Source of the DNA: an uncultured Bacteroidales bacterium
GTDB taxonomy: Bacteria; Bacteroidota; Bacteroidia; Bacteroidales; UBA932
Assembly (NCBI GenBank): GCA_946617545.1
Contig: CAMOKK010000002.1
Location: 1-26,384 of the forward strand
Direction: 5' to 3'
DNA: 26,384 bases
Part shown: positions 1 to 7,329 of the stretch, in pieces
How the letters are laid out: each line of letters opens with the position of its first letter
Numbering within the stretch: the first letter of the stretch is position 1
The notes under the pieces: generated by a model
What the model was told of the DNA's origin: nothing
What the model saw: only the letters and a program-made list of their open reading frames with translations
Databases searched by the model: none
Program-made: the position numbers and the translations under genes

Positions 1-2
1 TT

Positions 3-326
3 ACCGCCCAGACCAAGAACGTCCTTTACAACTTCAGCGCCGAGGATATGAAGAACGTGGTCATCGCCTACGAGCCTGTCTGGGCCATCGGCACCGGCAA
101 AACTGCCACAGCCGCCCAGGCCGAGGAAATCCACGCCTGCATCCGTAACGTCATCGAGGCCAAGTTCGGCGCCCAGGTGGCCGACGACATGACCATCCTC
201 TACGGCGGTTCCTGCAAGCCCTCCAACGCCAAGGAACTCTTCGCCGAGAAGGACATCGACGGCGGCCTGATTGGCGGCGCCGCCCTCAAGGCCGACGACT
301 TCCTGGCCATCGCCACTTCCTTCTGA
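3..326 (+). CDS. tpiA: Triosephosphate isomerase, C-terminal part (5' end outside window)
   Basis: This is the C-terminal 107 residues of triosephosphate isomerase, which interconverts dihydroxyacetone phosphate and glyceraldehyde 3-phosphate in glycolysis in the cytoplasm. The reading frame is open from base 3 and stops with TGA at 324-326, so the gene begins upstream of the window. The visible part contains the active-site signature [15 protein letters not shown], which includes the catalytic glutamate and flexible loop 6. It also has the phosphate-binding segments [11 protein letters not shown] and [13 protein letters not shown] near the C-terminus. An in-frame ATG at 48 is internal to the conserved domain and is not the start. 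The gene is followed by a strong bidirectional terminator and faces a convergent peptidase gene. The identification is firm; only the 5' truncation by the window edge is unusual. Confidence 0.97.
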   Translation, partial: TAQTKNVLYNFSAEDMKNVVIAYEPVWAIGTGKTATAAQAEEIHACIRNVIEAKFGAQVADDMTILYGGSCKPSNAKELFAEKDIDGGLIGGAALKADDFLAIATSF

Positions 327-343
327 TAAGAAGTTGCCACTAC

Positions 344-377
344 AAAAAAGACCGGAATCACAATCCGGTCTTTTTTT
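344..377. terminator. Bidirectional intrinsic terminator
   Basis: A perfect stem pairs AAAAAAGACCGGA (344-356) with TCCGGTCTTTTTT (364-376) around a 7-nt loop. There is a U-run on the plus strand and, because the left arm starts with six A, a U-run on the minus strand as well. It lies between the convergent tpiA and S9 peptidase genes, so it should end transcription from both sides. Confidence 0.9.
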
Positions 378-380
378 GTG

Positions 381-2333
381 CTACAGGTAGTCCTCGAAGT
401 ACTGCGTCACTTTGTCCATGAGGTGGATGCGATTGCGGCCGAAGACGTTGTGTTCCGCCGTGGGGTAGGGGAAGTAGTCCACGGGGATTTCCAGGTCTAT
501 GCAGCGCTGGATGAAGCTGAGGCTGTGCTGCCACACCACGGTGTTGTCCATGGCGCCCTGGCAGATGAGGAGCTTGCCCTTCAAATTCCCGGCTTTTCCC
601 ATAAGGGAGGTGGCTTCAAAGCCTTCCGGGTTGGTCTGGGGAGTGTCCATGTAACGCTCTCCGTACATGATTTCGTACCACTTCCAGTCAATCACCGGGC
701 CGCCGGCCACGCCCACCTTGAAAACGTCGGGGTAGGTGGTCATAAGGCTGATGGTCATGAAGCCGCCGTAGCTCCAGCCGTGTACGCCAATCCGGGAGGA
801 ATCCACGTACGGCAGGCTCCGGAGCCGGTCAATGCCCACCATCTGGTCTTCCATCTCGGCCTGTCCGCAACGGCGGTTGATGGCCTTCTCGAAGGCGGCG
901 CCGCGGTTCTGCGTGCCCCGGTTGTCCTGGACATAGACCAGGTAGCCCTTCTGGGCCATGAGCATCTCCCACATGCGGATGTTGCCCAACCAGGAATCCT
1001 GCACCAGCTGGCTGTGGGGGCCGCCGTACACATACAGGATAACGGGATACTTCTTGGCAGGGTCAAAGTCCTTGGGATAGACGAGCCGATAATAATTCTC
1101 AAACCGGCCGTCGGCGGAAGGGACGGTGCCCAGTTCCACCTTGCAGGAGGCGTAACCGCCCAGCGGGTCTTCTCCCACATAGAGCTCCTCGTTCACCTTC
1201 CCGTCCGTGGAGCGGCGGAAGGCCACGGTAGGGGTTGATGTATTGGACCAGATATCCAGCAGCCATTTGCAGTCCGGCGTAAGCTGCACATGGTGCCAGC
1301 CCCGGCCGGAAGTGAGCTGCACCGGCTTGGAGAACTTGGCCTTTTGGACCGCCTTCCTCAGGGGCAGCTGCAGCCTCATCTTGTAAAGGTGGTTCTGCAC
1401 CGGCGAATTTTCGGCCGAGGTATAAAAGACCTCGGTCCCGTCATTGTCCAGGTATTCGATATCGGCCGATGCGGTGGGAAGGCGGCGGATGGTGCCCAGC
1501 GTATCCACCAGGTACAGGCTGCGGAAGCCGTCCCGGTTGTCTGTGCGGTAGAGGAAGACGTCCGTGCGGCCCTTGATGAAGTGCAGCGGGTCCAGCGGCT
1601 CCACCCAAGCCTCGTTGTCTTCCGTGAGGAGGGTGCGCACATAGTTGCCGTCGCAGGCCCTGTACTGGTTCAGCTTCAGGTGATGCTGGCTGCGGTCCAG
1701 AACCTGGGCATAGACGTACTTGGAATCCGGGCTCCAGGAGATGTTGGTGATATAGCGCTCCGTGCTGAAGTCATTTACCTGGAGGTAGGCGGTGCGGCCC
1801 GTGGCAAAGTGATAGACGCCCACGGCCACCTCCTCGGAGTCCATCCCGTTCATGGGGTATTTGATTTGCCTCAGTTCTCCGGTGCGGGTGAGGATGTCCA
1901 AAAGCGGGAACCAGCTCACCTTGTTCTGGTCTTTCCGGTAAAAGGCCACGGCGCTGCTGTCCGGGCTCATGTACCAGCCGTCGTTAATGCCGAACTCGTT
2001 CCGGCTCACCGTTTCTCCGTAAACCAGGTTGGGGCCGTCGGAGGGCGCAATCACAAAGTTGAGGTCTTTCTCGAAGTCCTTGGCATAGAGGCTGCCTTTC
2101 TCCTGGTAGAGGGCATATCGGCCCTGGGGACGGGAGGCGGGTTTGTCGGAGACGCTGCCGTCGGCCTGCAGGAACAGGCGGGGTGCGCGGGCATAGCCCA
2201 CACCCCGGTAGATGGCTTCCTCCATGGTGAGGTCCTTGCCCGGATGGGCTTCCCTTACGTCGATGACGCGGTTTTGTGCAAAAGAAAAAGTGCAGGCGAG
2301 AAGGGCGCCTGCAGTTAAAAATAGGGCTTTCAT
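381..2333 (-). CDS. S9 family prolyl oligopeptidase / dipeptidyl peptidase IV-like
   Basis: A 650-residue secreted or periplasmic serine peptidase of the DPP IV (S9B) type, expected to remove N-terminal dipeptides with proline or alanine at position 2. The N-terminus MKALFLTAGALLACTFSFAQ is a signal peptide. The middle is a beta-propeller region with the EFGINDG segment typical of bacterial DPP IV. The C-terminal alpha/beta hydrolase domain shows GWSYGG (nucleophile Ser about 521), an Asp in QGAMDN (about 596) and a His in TAEHN (about 628), a complete triad. An in-frame ATG at 2354 would add seven residues and overlap the upstream gene by 17 nt. I prefer 2333 because it gives a standard signal peptide and a 4-nt gap. 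It is last in a four-gene minus-strand cluster ending at a shared terminator. Exact substrate preference within S9 cannot be read from sequence. Confidence 0.9.
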   Translation of the reverse strand: MKALFLTAGALLACTFSFAQNRVIDVREAHPGKDLTMEEAIYRGVGYARAPRLFLQADGSVSDKPASRPQGRYALYQEKGSLYAKDFEKDLNFVIAPSDGPNLVYGETVSRNEFGINDGWYMSPDSSAVAFYRKDQNKVSWFPLLDILTRTGELRQIKYPMNGMDSEEVAVGVYHFATGRTAYLQVNDFSTERYITNISWSPDSKYVYAQVLDRSQHHLKLNQYRACDGNYVRTLLTEDNEAWVEPLDPLHFIKGRTDVFLYRTDNRDGFRSLYLVDTLGTIRRLPTASADIEYLDNDGTEVFYTSAENSPVQNHLYKMRLQLPLRKAVQKAKFSKPVQLTSGRGWHHVQLTPDCKWLLDIWSNTSTPTVAFRRSTDGKVNEELYVGEDPLGGYASCKVELGTVPSADGRFENYYRLVYPKDFDPAKKYPVILYVYGGPHSQLVQDSWLGNIRMWEMLMAQKGYLVYVQDNRGTQNRGAAFEKAINRRCGQAEMEDQMVGIDRLRSLPYVDSSRIGVHGWSYGGFMTISLMTTYPDVFKVGVAGGPVIDWKWYEIMYGERYMDTPQTNPEGFEATSLMGKAGNLKGKLLICQGAMDNTVVWQHSLSFIQRCIDLEIPVDYFPYPTAEHNVFGRNRIHLMDKVTQYFEDYL

Positions 2334-2337
2334 ACGC

Positions 2338-2763
2338 TTAGAGGAAGAAATCATCCGGTGAAGGTGCAGCGGGTGTCTGGCCCGGGGCTTCCTCCGCCAC
2401 AGAGTCGACGACGGCTTTTTCGTAGCCTCTCCAGGGGAGGGCCCCCTTGTACTCCTTGTAGTGGACGGTAACCCTGAGGCCGGTCATCTGGTTGAGCTTC
2501 TCGGCCACTTTTCGGTCGGCCACGGAGAATTTGAAGGTCTTGGACTGGACGGTTCCGGCAGCGTTCTTTGAGCCATAGCCGGTGAGAATCATTTCTCCCT
2601 CGTAGGTTTTGAACACATAACCTGTGTAGGTGAGGGAATTGAGCTCTCCGGTCTTGGTTCCGTCAGAGAACACCCACCAGAACTTGAAATAGAGGATGGC
2701 GGCAAGGGCTGCCACGATGATGAGGGTTACAAAGCCCCCGATTGCTGTACCGGGACGTGCCAT
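2338..2763 (-). CDS. Small membrane-anchored hypothetical protein
   Basis: A 141-residue protein with one N-terminal transmembrane helix (about residues 8-30, GGFVTLIIVAALAAILYF) followed by FWWVFSDGT and a soluble domain of about 85 residues. The tail is rich in Pro, Ala and Asp. My recollection is that similar small proteins are widespread in Bacteroidales, sometimes under the misleading database name 6-phosphogluconate dehydrogenase. Nothing here supports that activity: there is no Rossmann fold and the length is far too short. It lies 3 nt downstream of the metallophosphoesterase gene and 4 nt upstream of the S9 peptidase gene, so it is almost certainly co-transcribed with them. The Trp-rich segment right after the helix suggests a domain lying close to the membrane. 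Function unknown. Confidence 0.85.
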   Translation of the reverse strand: MARPGTAIGGFVTLIIVAALAAILYFKFWWVFSDGTKTGELNSLTYTGYVFKTYEGEMILTGYGSKNAAGTVQSKTFKFSVADRKVAEKLNQMTGLRVTVHYKEYKGALPWRGYEKAVVDSVAEEAPGQTPAAPSPDDFFL

Positions 2764-2766
2764 GAT

Positions 2767-3795
2767 TTATTTCTTTTTAATGGAGTAATTCATTTTGACC
2801 GGCTCCCAGCTCAGTTCTTTCTGGCCCACATTGATACGTACCAGATAATCGCCGGGATTCGGGTTGTTCTTTTCGCACATGGTGTCCAGCGTAAGGTAGT
2901 GGACACCGTTGAAGTTTCGCTCGTCCCAGGTATGCACATGCCCGCAGAAAGCGATGTCCACGTTCCATTTCTCGAACTGGTCCAGCAGGAAGTAGGTTTC
3001 TTCCCGGGTAAAGGTGGAGGCGAATTCGAAGAACTGGGGACGGAAGATGTTGGTATGGGAGAACACGAAAGTGTAGCGGTAGAGTGAAGTGCCGTCGGCA
3101 TACTTTCCGTCCAGCACGCCCTGGTTAATCAGCTCTATCTGCTTCTGGCCCAGGGTTCCGCTGGCGCTGTCCAGGAAAATGAGGTGGTCGACGGCAAAGT
3201 CTCCGTCGTCCAGGATGTTAATCACATCAACCTCATAGAAGGACGAGTGGAAGATATTGCTCCACAGGGCCCAGCCGTTGTGGGTGATGTCGTGGTTGCC
3301 TACCACCGGGAAGAAGGGGAAGGGGATTTCCTCATAGGTGGAGCTGAGCGGGTTTTCGTCCTCGTTGGTGTTGGCCACCCATTCGTGCTCGTTTTTCTTG
3401 TGGTAATACTTTTCCACATAACGGAGTTTGGCCTCCTTCAGCAGAGAGTCCAAGGTAATGTAGTATTGGGGTTTGGTATCGGCTATGTCTCCGAGGTGGG
3501 CGTAGAAGAGGTCGTCGTTCTCAAGGCCGATGGCCAGCATCTCGTCCATGCGGCCGGGGTCTGTGGTGAGGTGGCTGTCGGCCCCTACCAGGAAGGTGTA
3601 GTCTCCTTTCACCACCAGATAGACTTTGTCGTCCATGTGGTCCTTGTAAAAGAGGTTGGACATTTCTACGCGCTCTTCCACCGCCGTTCCCGCCATCAGG
3701 ATGCCCTGGGGGCTGATTTTGTCCCTGAGTTTCTGACAGGAGGCCAGGGTGCACAGACCCGCGAGGAGGATATAGAGGGAAATCTTCTTTTTCAT
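2767..3795 (-). CDS. Metallophosphoesterase lipoprotein (calcineurin-like)
   Basis: A 342-residue predicted lipoprotein with a calcineurin-like phosphoesterase domain. The N-terminus MKKKISLYILLAGLCTLASC is a type II signal peptide with lipobox L-A-S-C (Cys20). Metal-binding motifs appear in order: a DSH motif (73-75), GD in HLGDIAD (102-103), GNHD (166-169), His247 in FSHTN, and GHVH (285-288). Together they give a complete dinuclear metal site, so the enzyme should be active on a phosphate ester whose identity is not visible. An in-frame ATG at 3807 (MSGS...) is possible but overlaps the preceding stop by 11 nt. I chose 3795 because it gives a canonical lipoprotein signal and follows the upstream TAG by one base. 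It is the second gene of a four-gene cluster with an outer-membrane protein, a small membrane protein and a secreted peptidase. Confidence 0.9.
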   Translation of the reverse strand: MKKKISLYILLAGLCTLASCQKLRDKISPQGILMAGTAVEERVEMSNLFYKDHMDDKVYLVVKGDYTFLVGADSHLTTDPGRMDEMLAIGLENDDLFYAHLGDIADTKPQYYITLDSLLKEAKLRYVEKYYHKKNEHEWVANTNEDENPLSSTYEEIPFPFFPVVGNHDITHNGWALWSNIFHSSFYEVDVINILDDGDFAVDHLIFLDSASGTLGQKQIELINQGVLDGKYADGTSLYRYTFVFSHTNIFRPQFFEFASTFTREETYFLLDQFEKWNVDIAFCGHVHTWDERNFNGVHYLTLDTMCEKNNPNPGDYLVRINVGQKELSWEPVKMNYSIKKK

Positions 3796-3796
3796 A

Positions 3797-4549
3797 CTAC
3801 CAGACATATTTGAGTCCCACTTTCAGGGAGGTTTCGTAACGGGTTGCCAGTTGGCTGATGGAGCCGGCGGGACGGACATTGAGTTCGCTGAACAGTTTCA
3901 TGTCCAGGGGAAGGGTGCAATGGAAGCGGAGACCCCAGTTGATGTTCCAGTTCTCGTAGTAGTACTGGTCGAAGTTGCGGATGAACAGGCCCAGGTTCCA
4001 GGGATGGTTCCGGGGGCGGATGTTGATGCCCAACTGGATGGTCATCACCAGCGGCTCGGTATAGCTGGAGGTGGTGAATTTCTTGTATTCTTCCTTCACG
4101 TCCAGTTTGTGGTAGCTGATGAAGCTCCAGCCCCAGCGGAGGTCGAAATAGGTGGTTTCCAGATAGGCCGACAGGTTGACCACCGGCTCGTCCACCTTCC
4201 AGCGCTGGTAGCGGGAATACATGACGCGGCCGTCTATGTACAGGTTGGTTTTCTTGAGGATGGGGATGCGGTAGGTGCCTGTGACGTCGATGGCGTAAAC
4301 CTGCTTGAGAAACTGAATCTGCTGACCGGCCGATATGCTCCAGCGCGGGGTGAAGTGGTGCGTGTAGATGGCGTTTTCTCCGAAGTAGAAGCCGGTGACC
4401 ACGTTGTCGCCAAAGAACAGACTTCCGTTGATTTCGTTTTTGTGAACGCCGTCAAACTTGCGCTCTCCGCTGTAGGCCTGTGCAAAGGCCGCCGACGTGC
4501 CGGCAAACAGGAGGGCTGCAGCCATGAAAGCTTTTTGCAAGATTTTCAT
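3797..4549 (-). CDS. Putative outer-membrane beta-barrel protein
   Basis: A 250-residue exported protein. The start at 4549 gives a clean signal peptide (MKILQKAFMAAALLFAGTSAAFAQ); the frame stays open upstream to 4729, but that part lies inside the lplA region and is not credible. The mature part is rich in alternating hydrophobic and polar stretches with many Tyr and Trp (for example YSRYQRW, YLETTYFDLRWGWSF, RNFDQYYYENWNINWGLRF). It ends in an aromatic residue (GLKYVW), the usual signal for outer-membrane barrel assembly. No specific family is recognised; a small 8-12 strand barrel is the best guess. A consensus Bacteroidales promoter lies directly upstream, so this is likely the first gene of the cluster running to the S9 peptidase. 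Confidence 0.75.
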   Translation of the reverse strand: MKILQKAFMAAALLFAGTSAAFAQAYSGERKFDGVHKNEINGSLFFGDNVVTGFYFGENAIYTHHFTPRWSISAGQQIQFLKQVYAIDVTGTYRIPILKKTNLYIDGRVMYSRYQRWKVDEPVVNLSAYLETTYFDLRWGWSFISYHKLDVKEEYKKFTTSSYTEPLVMTIQLGINIRPRNHPWNLGLFIRNFDQYYYENWNINWGLRFHCTLPLDMKLFSELNVRPAGSISQLATRYETSLKVGLKYVW

Positions 4550-4578
4550 TCTTGGGTTCGTTTTGTTGATAAATCTCA

Positions 4579-4609
4579 CAAATTTAAGGATTTTATCCTT
4601 ATCGTGCAA
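4579..4609 (-). promoter_or_regulatory. Bacteroidales-type promoter for the outer-membrane protein cluster
   Basis: Read on the minus strand, a TTG (-33 element, 4607-4609) is followed after exactly 20 nt by TAAATTTG (-7 element, 4586-4579), matching the Bacteroidota TTG-N20-TAnnTTTG consensus. The start codon is 29 nt downstream. Between the two boxes lies a short palindrome, AAGGAT-TTT-ATCCTT (plus strand 4586-4600), which could be an operator. The promoter sits just past the lplA stop codon, separating the two clusters. Confidence 0.7.
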
Positions 4610-4613
4610 GATT

Positions 4614-5561
4614 TCAGTCTTGGAAAAGGCTGGCGAAGTCCCGGGCCGACAGGCCGTCGAAATAGGCCCCGACATCCACGGACCGGAGCTCTTCCGGACG
4701 GAGCCCCGGCAGTTTTCCGGCCAGTTCATCGGCCGGCCGGTTGCCTATGAAGTCTCCGAGGAAAGAGACCTCCGACAGCACGCCGCGTTTGAGGCTGTAA
4801 TGGACTTCTATGGTGCCGCAGGCGAATTTCTGCCGCTTGCAGTGGGTGCTCCCGGGGGCATGGCCGTAAATCCATTCCCATCGGCCGAATTTATCCCTGC
4901 GGAGGCGTTCAATCTCCGCATCGGCGCCCTCAGGAAGGGGACAGGGGCCGTCTCCGGCCGACAGCCGGGCATGCAGGGCTTCCCGAAAGGCTTCCAAGGA
5001 AGCGTATTGGGGCAGATAGTCTTTCAGATTGGCCACGCGGCTTCTGACGGAGGCGATTCCGGCGGCATCTACTTTGCTGCCGGGCACTTTGAGGGCCTGA
5101 GTGAGCGTGTCTATGTCCACCTCCCACATAAGGGTGCCGTGAATCATCATGCGGCCGCGGCTCAGCCTTTTGGCATAGCCGGAGCATTTGCGCCCCTGAA
5201 CCAGAATGTCGTTTCGGCCGCTCCTCTCTGCGGGAACGCCCAGGGCGCGAAGGGCCATCGGCACCCGTTCAAAGGCGTTTTCCATGGCCCGGATGCTGCC
5301 CACGATGCTGTAGTTGAGGTTGCCCCAGTCGTGATAGACCGCGCCGCCGCCCGTCACCCGCCGGGCCAGTACAATGCCCTTTTCCTCCAGGAAGGGCAGG
5401 TTCACCTCTGCATACGGGCTTTGGTTAAGGCCGATAATCACCGAAGGCGCATTCTGCCAGAGATAGAAAACGGGCTCCGGCAGGGTGAGCGCCTCCAGCG
5501 CAAATTCGTCGAAGGCCATGTTCCGGTGCGGGTCCGTCGAGGTATTCAGAAGGTATTTCAT
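4614..5561 (-). CDS. lplA: Lipoate-protein ligase A family
   Basis: A 315-residue lipoate-protein ligase that activates free lipoate with ATP and attaches it to lysines of 2-oxoacid dehydrogenase E2 and GcvH proteins in the cytoplasm. The biotin/lipoate ligase fold is clear: ARRVTGGGAVYHDWGNLNYSI (about 66-86) is the lipoate-binding signature, and GRKCSGYA (about 123-130) holds the catalytic lysine. HGTLMWEVDID follows, and SRVANL lies near 175. A C-terminal accessory domain of about 90 residues (HCKRQKFACGTIEVHYSLKRG) is present, so the two-domain form is complete. Its ATG overlaps the stop of the ABC-F gene in an ATGA arrangement, indicating translational coupling. Salvage ligase is favoured over octanoyltransferase because of the accessory domain. 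Confidence 0.92.
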   Translation of the reverse strand: MKYLLNTSTDPHRNMAFDEFALEALTLPEPVFYLWQNAPSVIIGLNQSPYAEVNLPFLEEKGIVLARRVTGGGAVYHDWGNLNYSIVGSIRAMENAFERVPMALRALGVPAERSGRNDILVQGRKCSGYAKRLSRGRMMIHGTLMWEVDIDTLTQALKVPGSKVDAAGIASVRSRVANLKDYLPQYASLEAFREALHARLSAGDGPCPLPEGADAEIERLRRDKFGRWEWIYGHAPGSTHCKRQKFACGTIEVHYSLKRGVLSEVSFLGDFIGNRPADELAGKLPGLRPEELRSVDVGAYFDGLSARDFASLFQD

Positions 5562-7327
5562 TCCGAGAGTTCCAGCCAGCGCATTTCTGCGGCGTCCAGT
5601 TCTTCCTGCAGCGCTCCATACCGGGCCGATGCCGCCTGAAGCTCCTCCATGCTCAGCTGCCCGCCGGAGAGCTTCTGTTCCAAATCGGCTTTTTCCGCTT
5701 CCAGGCGGGGAAGCGCCTGTTCAAGAGCCTTGAGCTCCTGCTGTTCCTTGTAAGAGAGTTTCTTAGGGCCGGTTGTCTTTACTTTCACCTGCGTCTGAGC
5801 CGGTTTTTCCTCCTTTTTCCGGGAGGCCTCGTAGTCTTTGATGAAAGTCCTGTACTCCGTGTAATTGCCCACGAAATCCTTCACCACGCCGTCTCCGCAG
5901 AAGACAAAGAGGTGGTCTGCCAGGCGGTCCAGGAAATGGCGGTCGTGGGAGACGATGACAAGGGACCCCTTGTATTCCATCAGATACTCTTCCAGGATTT
6001 CCAGCGTGACGATATCCAGGTCGTTGGTGGGCTCGTCCAGGATGAGGAAATTGGGCTGCTGCAACAGGATGGTCAGAAGGTAAAGGCGCCGTCTTTCCCC
6101 GCCGGAGAGGCGCTCCACGGGGTTACCCAGCATGTCGTGCGTAAAGAGGAAACGGCTTAGCAGGTGGGTGTCGTTTACGGTTTCCAGCACCGTCTGGCCG
6201 GGCTTGAACTGCATTCCGCTCTGATGGTAGTAGCCAATCTTGAGGGATTCTCCCAGCTCAATCACGCCCTCCAGCGTACCGCCCAGCTCGGGCTTCCAGC
6301 CTCCGGTAATCAGGTTGAGGAAGGTGGTTTTCCCGGCGGCGTTGCGCCCCACGATGCCGATGCGCTCATAACGCTGGAAATTGTAGCTGAAGTGCCTCAG
6401 GTAGCATTTGTCTTCCCACCAGAAACTCACGTCGCGGCAGTTGATGACCTTGTTTCCAAGGTAGGTGCCCTTGATCTGCGTCTCGCTCAGGTCCACCTTC
6501 TTTTCCACATAGCTGTCATCGGCCCTTTCCTTGATGTCCCAGAAGGCCTGCTTGCGGTATTTGGCCTTGCCGGTGCGGGCGCAGGGGCTGGCATGCATCC
6601 ATTCCAGTTCCCGCCGGTAGAGGTTCCGCACCCGCTCAGTCTCGGCGTTGTAATTCTCTATTCTTTCCTGGCGTTTTTCCAGGAAGTTCATGTAGTCTCC
6701 GCGGTAGATGTAGATGTTTCCGCGGTCCATTTCCATCACGGTGTTGCATACCCGGTCCAGGAAATAGCGGTCATGCGTTACCATGAAAAGGGTGCAGCGG
6801 CTGTGCTTCAGGTGGCTTTCCAGAAACTCGATGGCATCTATGTCCAAGTGGTTGGTGGGCTCGTCCATGATGTAGAAATCGGCCTCGGAGGCCAGCATCT
6901 GGGTGAGGGCCACCCGCTTCACCTCTCCGCCGGACAGGTCCTTCATGGGCTTCTGGGGGTCTGTCAGGCCGAACTGCGTAAGAAGCTGCGTCACGCGCAG
7001 TTCGTACTTCCACAGATGGTCCGGGTCAAGCCCTTCCGTCCAGGGGGCCGATGCGTCCATGATTTGCCGGAAGATGGATTTCTGGGGGGCGTAGGCGTAT
7101 TCCTGCTCCAGGAAGGCGATGCGGATGTCTTTGAGGAAGAGCACCTTTCCGCCGCTGTCGGAGGTGTCTTTTCCGGCCAGGATGCGCAACAGGGAAGTCT
7201 TGCCCGTGCCGTTGGGGGCTATGAGGGCCACCTTGTCCCCTTCATTGATGTTGAAGTCAATGTGCCGGAACAGCACTTTGGGGCCGTAGCTCTTGGAGAT
7301 ATTCTCTATCTGAAGGTAACTGGGCAT
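5558..7327 (-). CDS. ABC-F family ATPase, Uup-like
   Basis: A 589-residue soluble protein with two ABC ATPase domains and no membrane segment, the hallmark of ABC-F proteins that act on ribosomes. Domain 1 has Walker A APNGTGKTS (37-45), signature LSGGEVKR (131-138) and Walker B FYIMDEPTNHLD (151-162). Domain 2 has GRNAAGKTT (327-335), LSGGERRR (407-414) and LILDEPTNDLD (428-438). The interdomain linker (about 210-290) is charged and helical, as expected of the P-site tRNA-interaction motif. A C-terminal charged coiled coil (about 530-589) points to the Uup subgroup, linked in other bacteria to ribosome rescue or branched-DNA metabolism. It lies 2 nt after mnmA and overlaps lplA by 4 nt, so the three form one operon. 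A drug-resistance ABC-F role is less likely given the housekeeping context. Confidence 0.92.
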   Translation of the reverse strand: MPSYLQIENISKSYGPKVLFRHIDFNINEGDKVALIAPNGTGKTSLLRILAGKDTSDSGGKVLFLKDIRIAFLEQEYAYAPQKSIFRQIMDASAPWTEGLDPDHLWKYELRVTQLLTQFGLTDPQKPMKDLSGGEVKRVALTQMLASEADFYIMDEPTNHLDIDAIEFLESHLKHSRCTLFMVTHDRYFLDRVCNTVMEMDRGNIYIYRGDYMNFLEKRQERIENYNAETERVRNLYRRELEWMHASPCARTGKAKYRKQAFWDIKERADDSYVEKKVDLSETQIKGTYLGNKVINCRDVSFWWEDKCYLRHFSYNFQRYERIGIVGRNAAGKTTFLNLITGGWKPELGGTLEGVIELGESLKIGYYHQSGMQFKPGQTVLETVNDTHLLSRFLFTHDMLGNPVERLSGGERRRLYLLTILLQQPNFLILDEPTNDLDIVTLEILEEYLMEYKGSLVIVSHDRHFLDRLADHLFVFCGDGVVKDFVGNYTEYRTFIKDYEASRKKEEKPAQTQVKVKTTGPKKLSYKEQQELKALEQALPRLEAEKADLEQKLSGGQLSMEELQAASARYGALQEELDAAEMRWLELSE

Positions 7328-7329
7328 GG

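Noticed and set aside
378..2318. Long plus-strand open frames (378-1238 and 1290-2318) opposite the S9 peptidase
   Set aside because: They are antisense shadows in a GC-rich region. The minus-strand frame has a signal peptide and full catalytic motifs, while these have no recognisable domain and are rich in Val, Gly and His as expected for a complement frame.
4550..4729. 60-residue N-terminal extension of the outer-membrane protein
   Set aside because: It lies inside the lplA 3' end and across the promoter, and would place the signal peptide internally.
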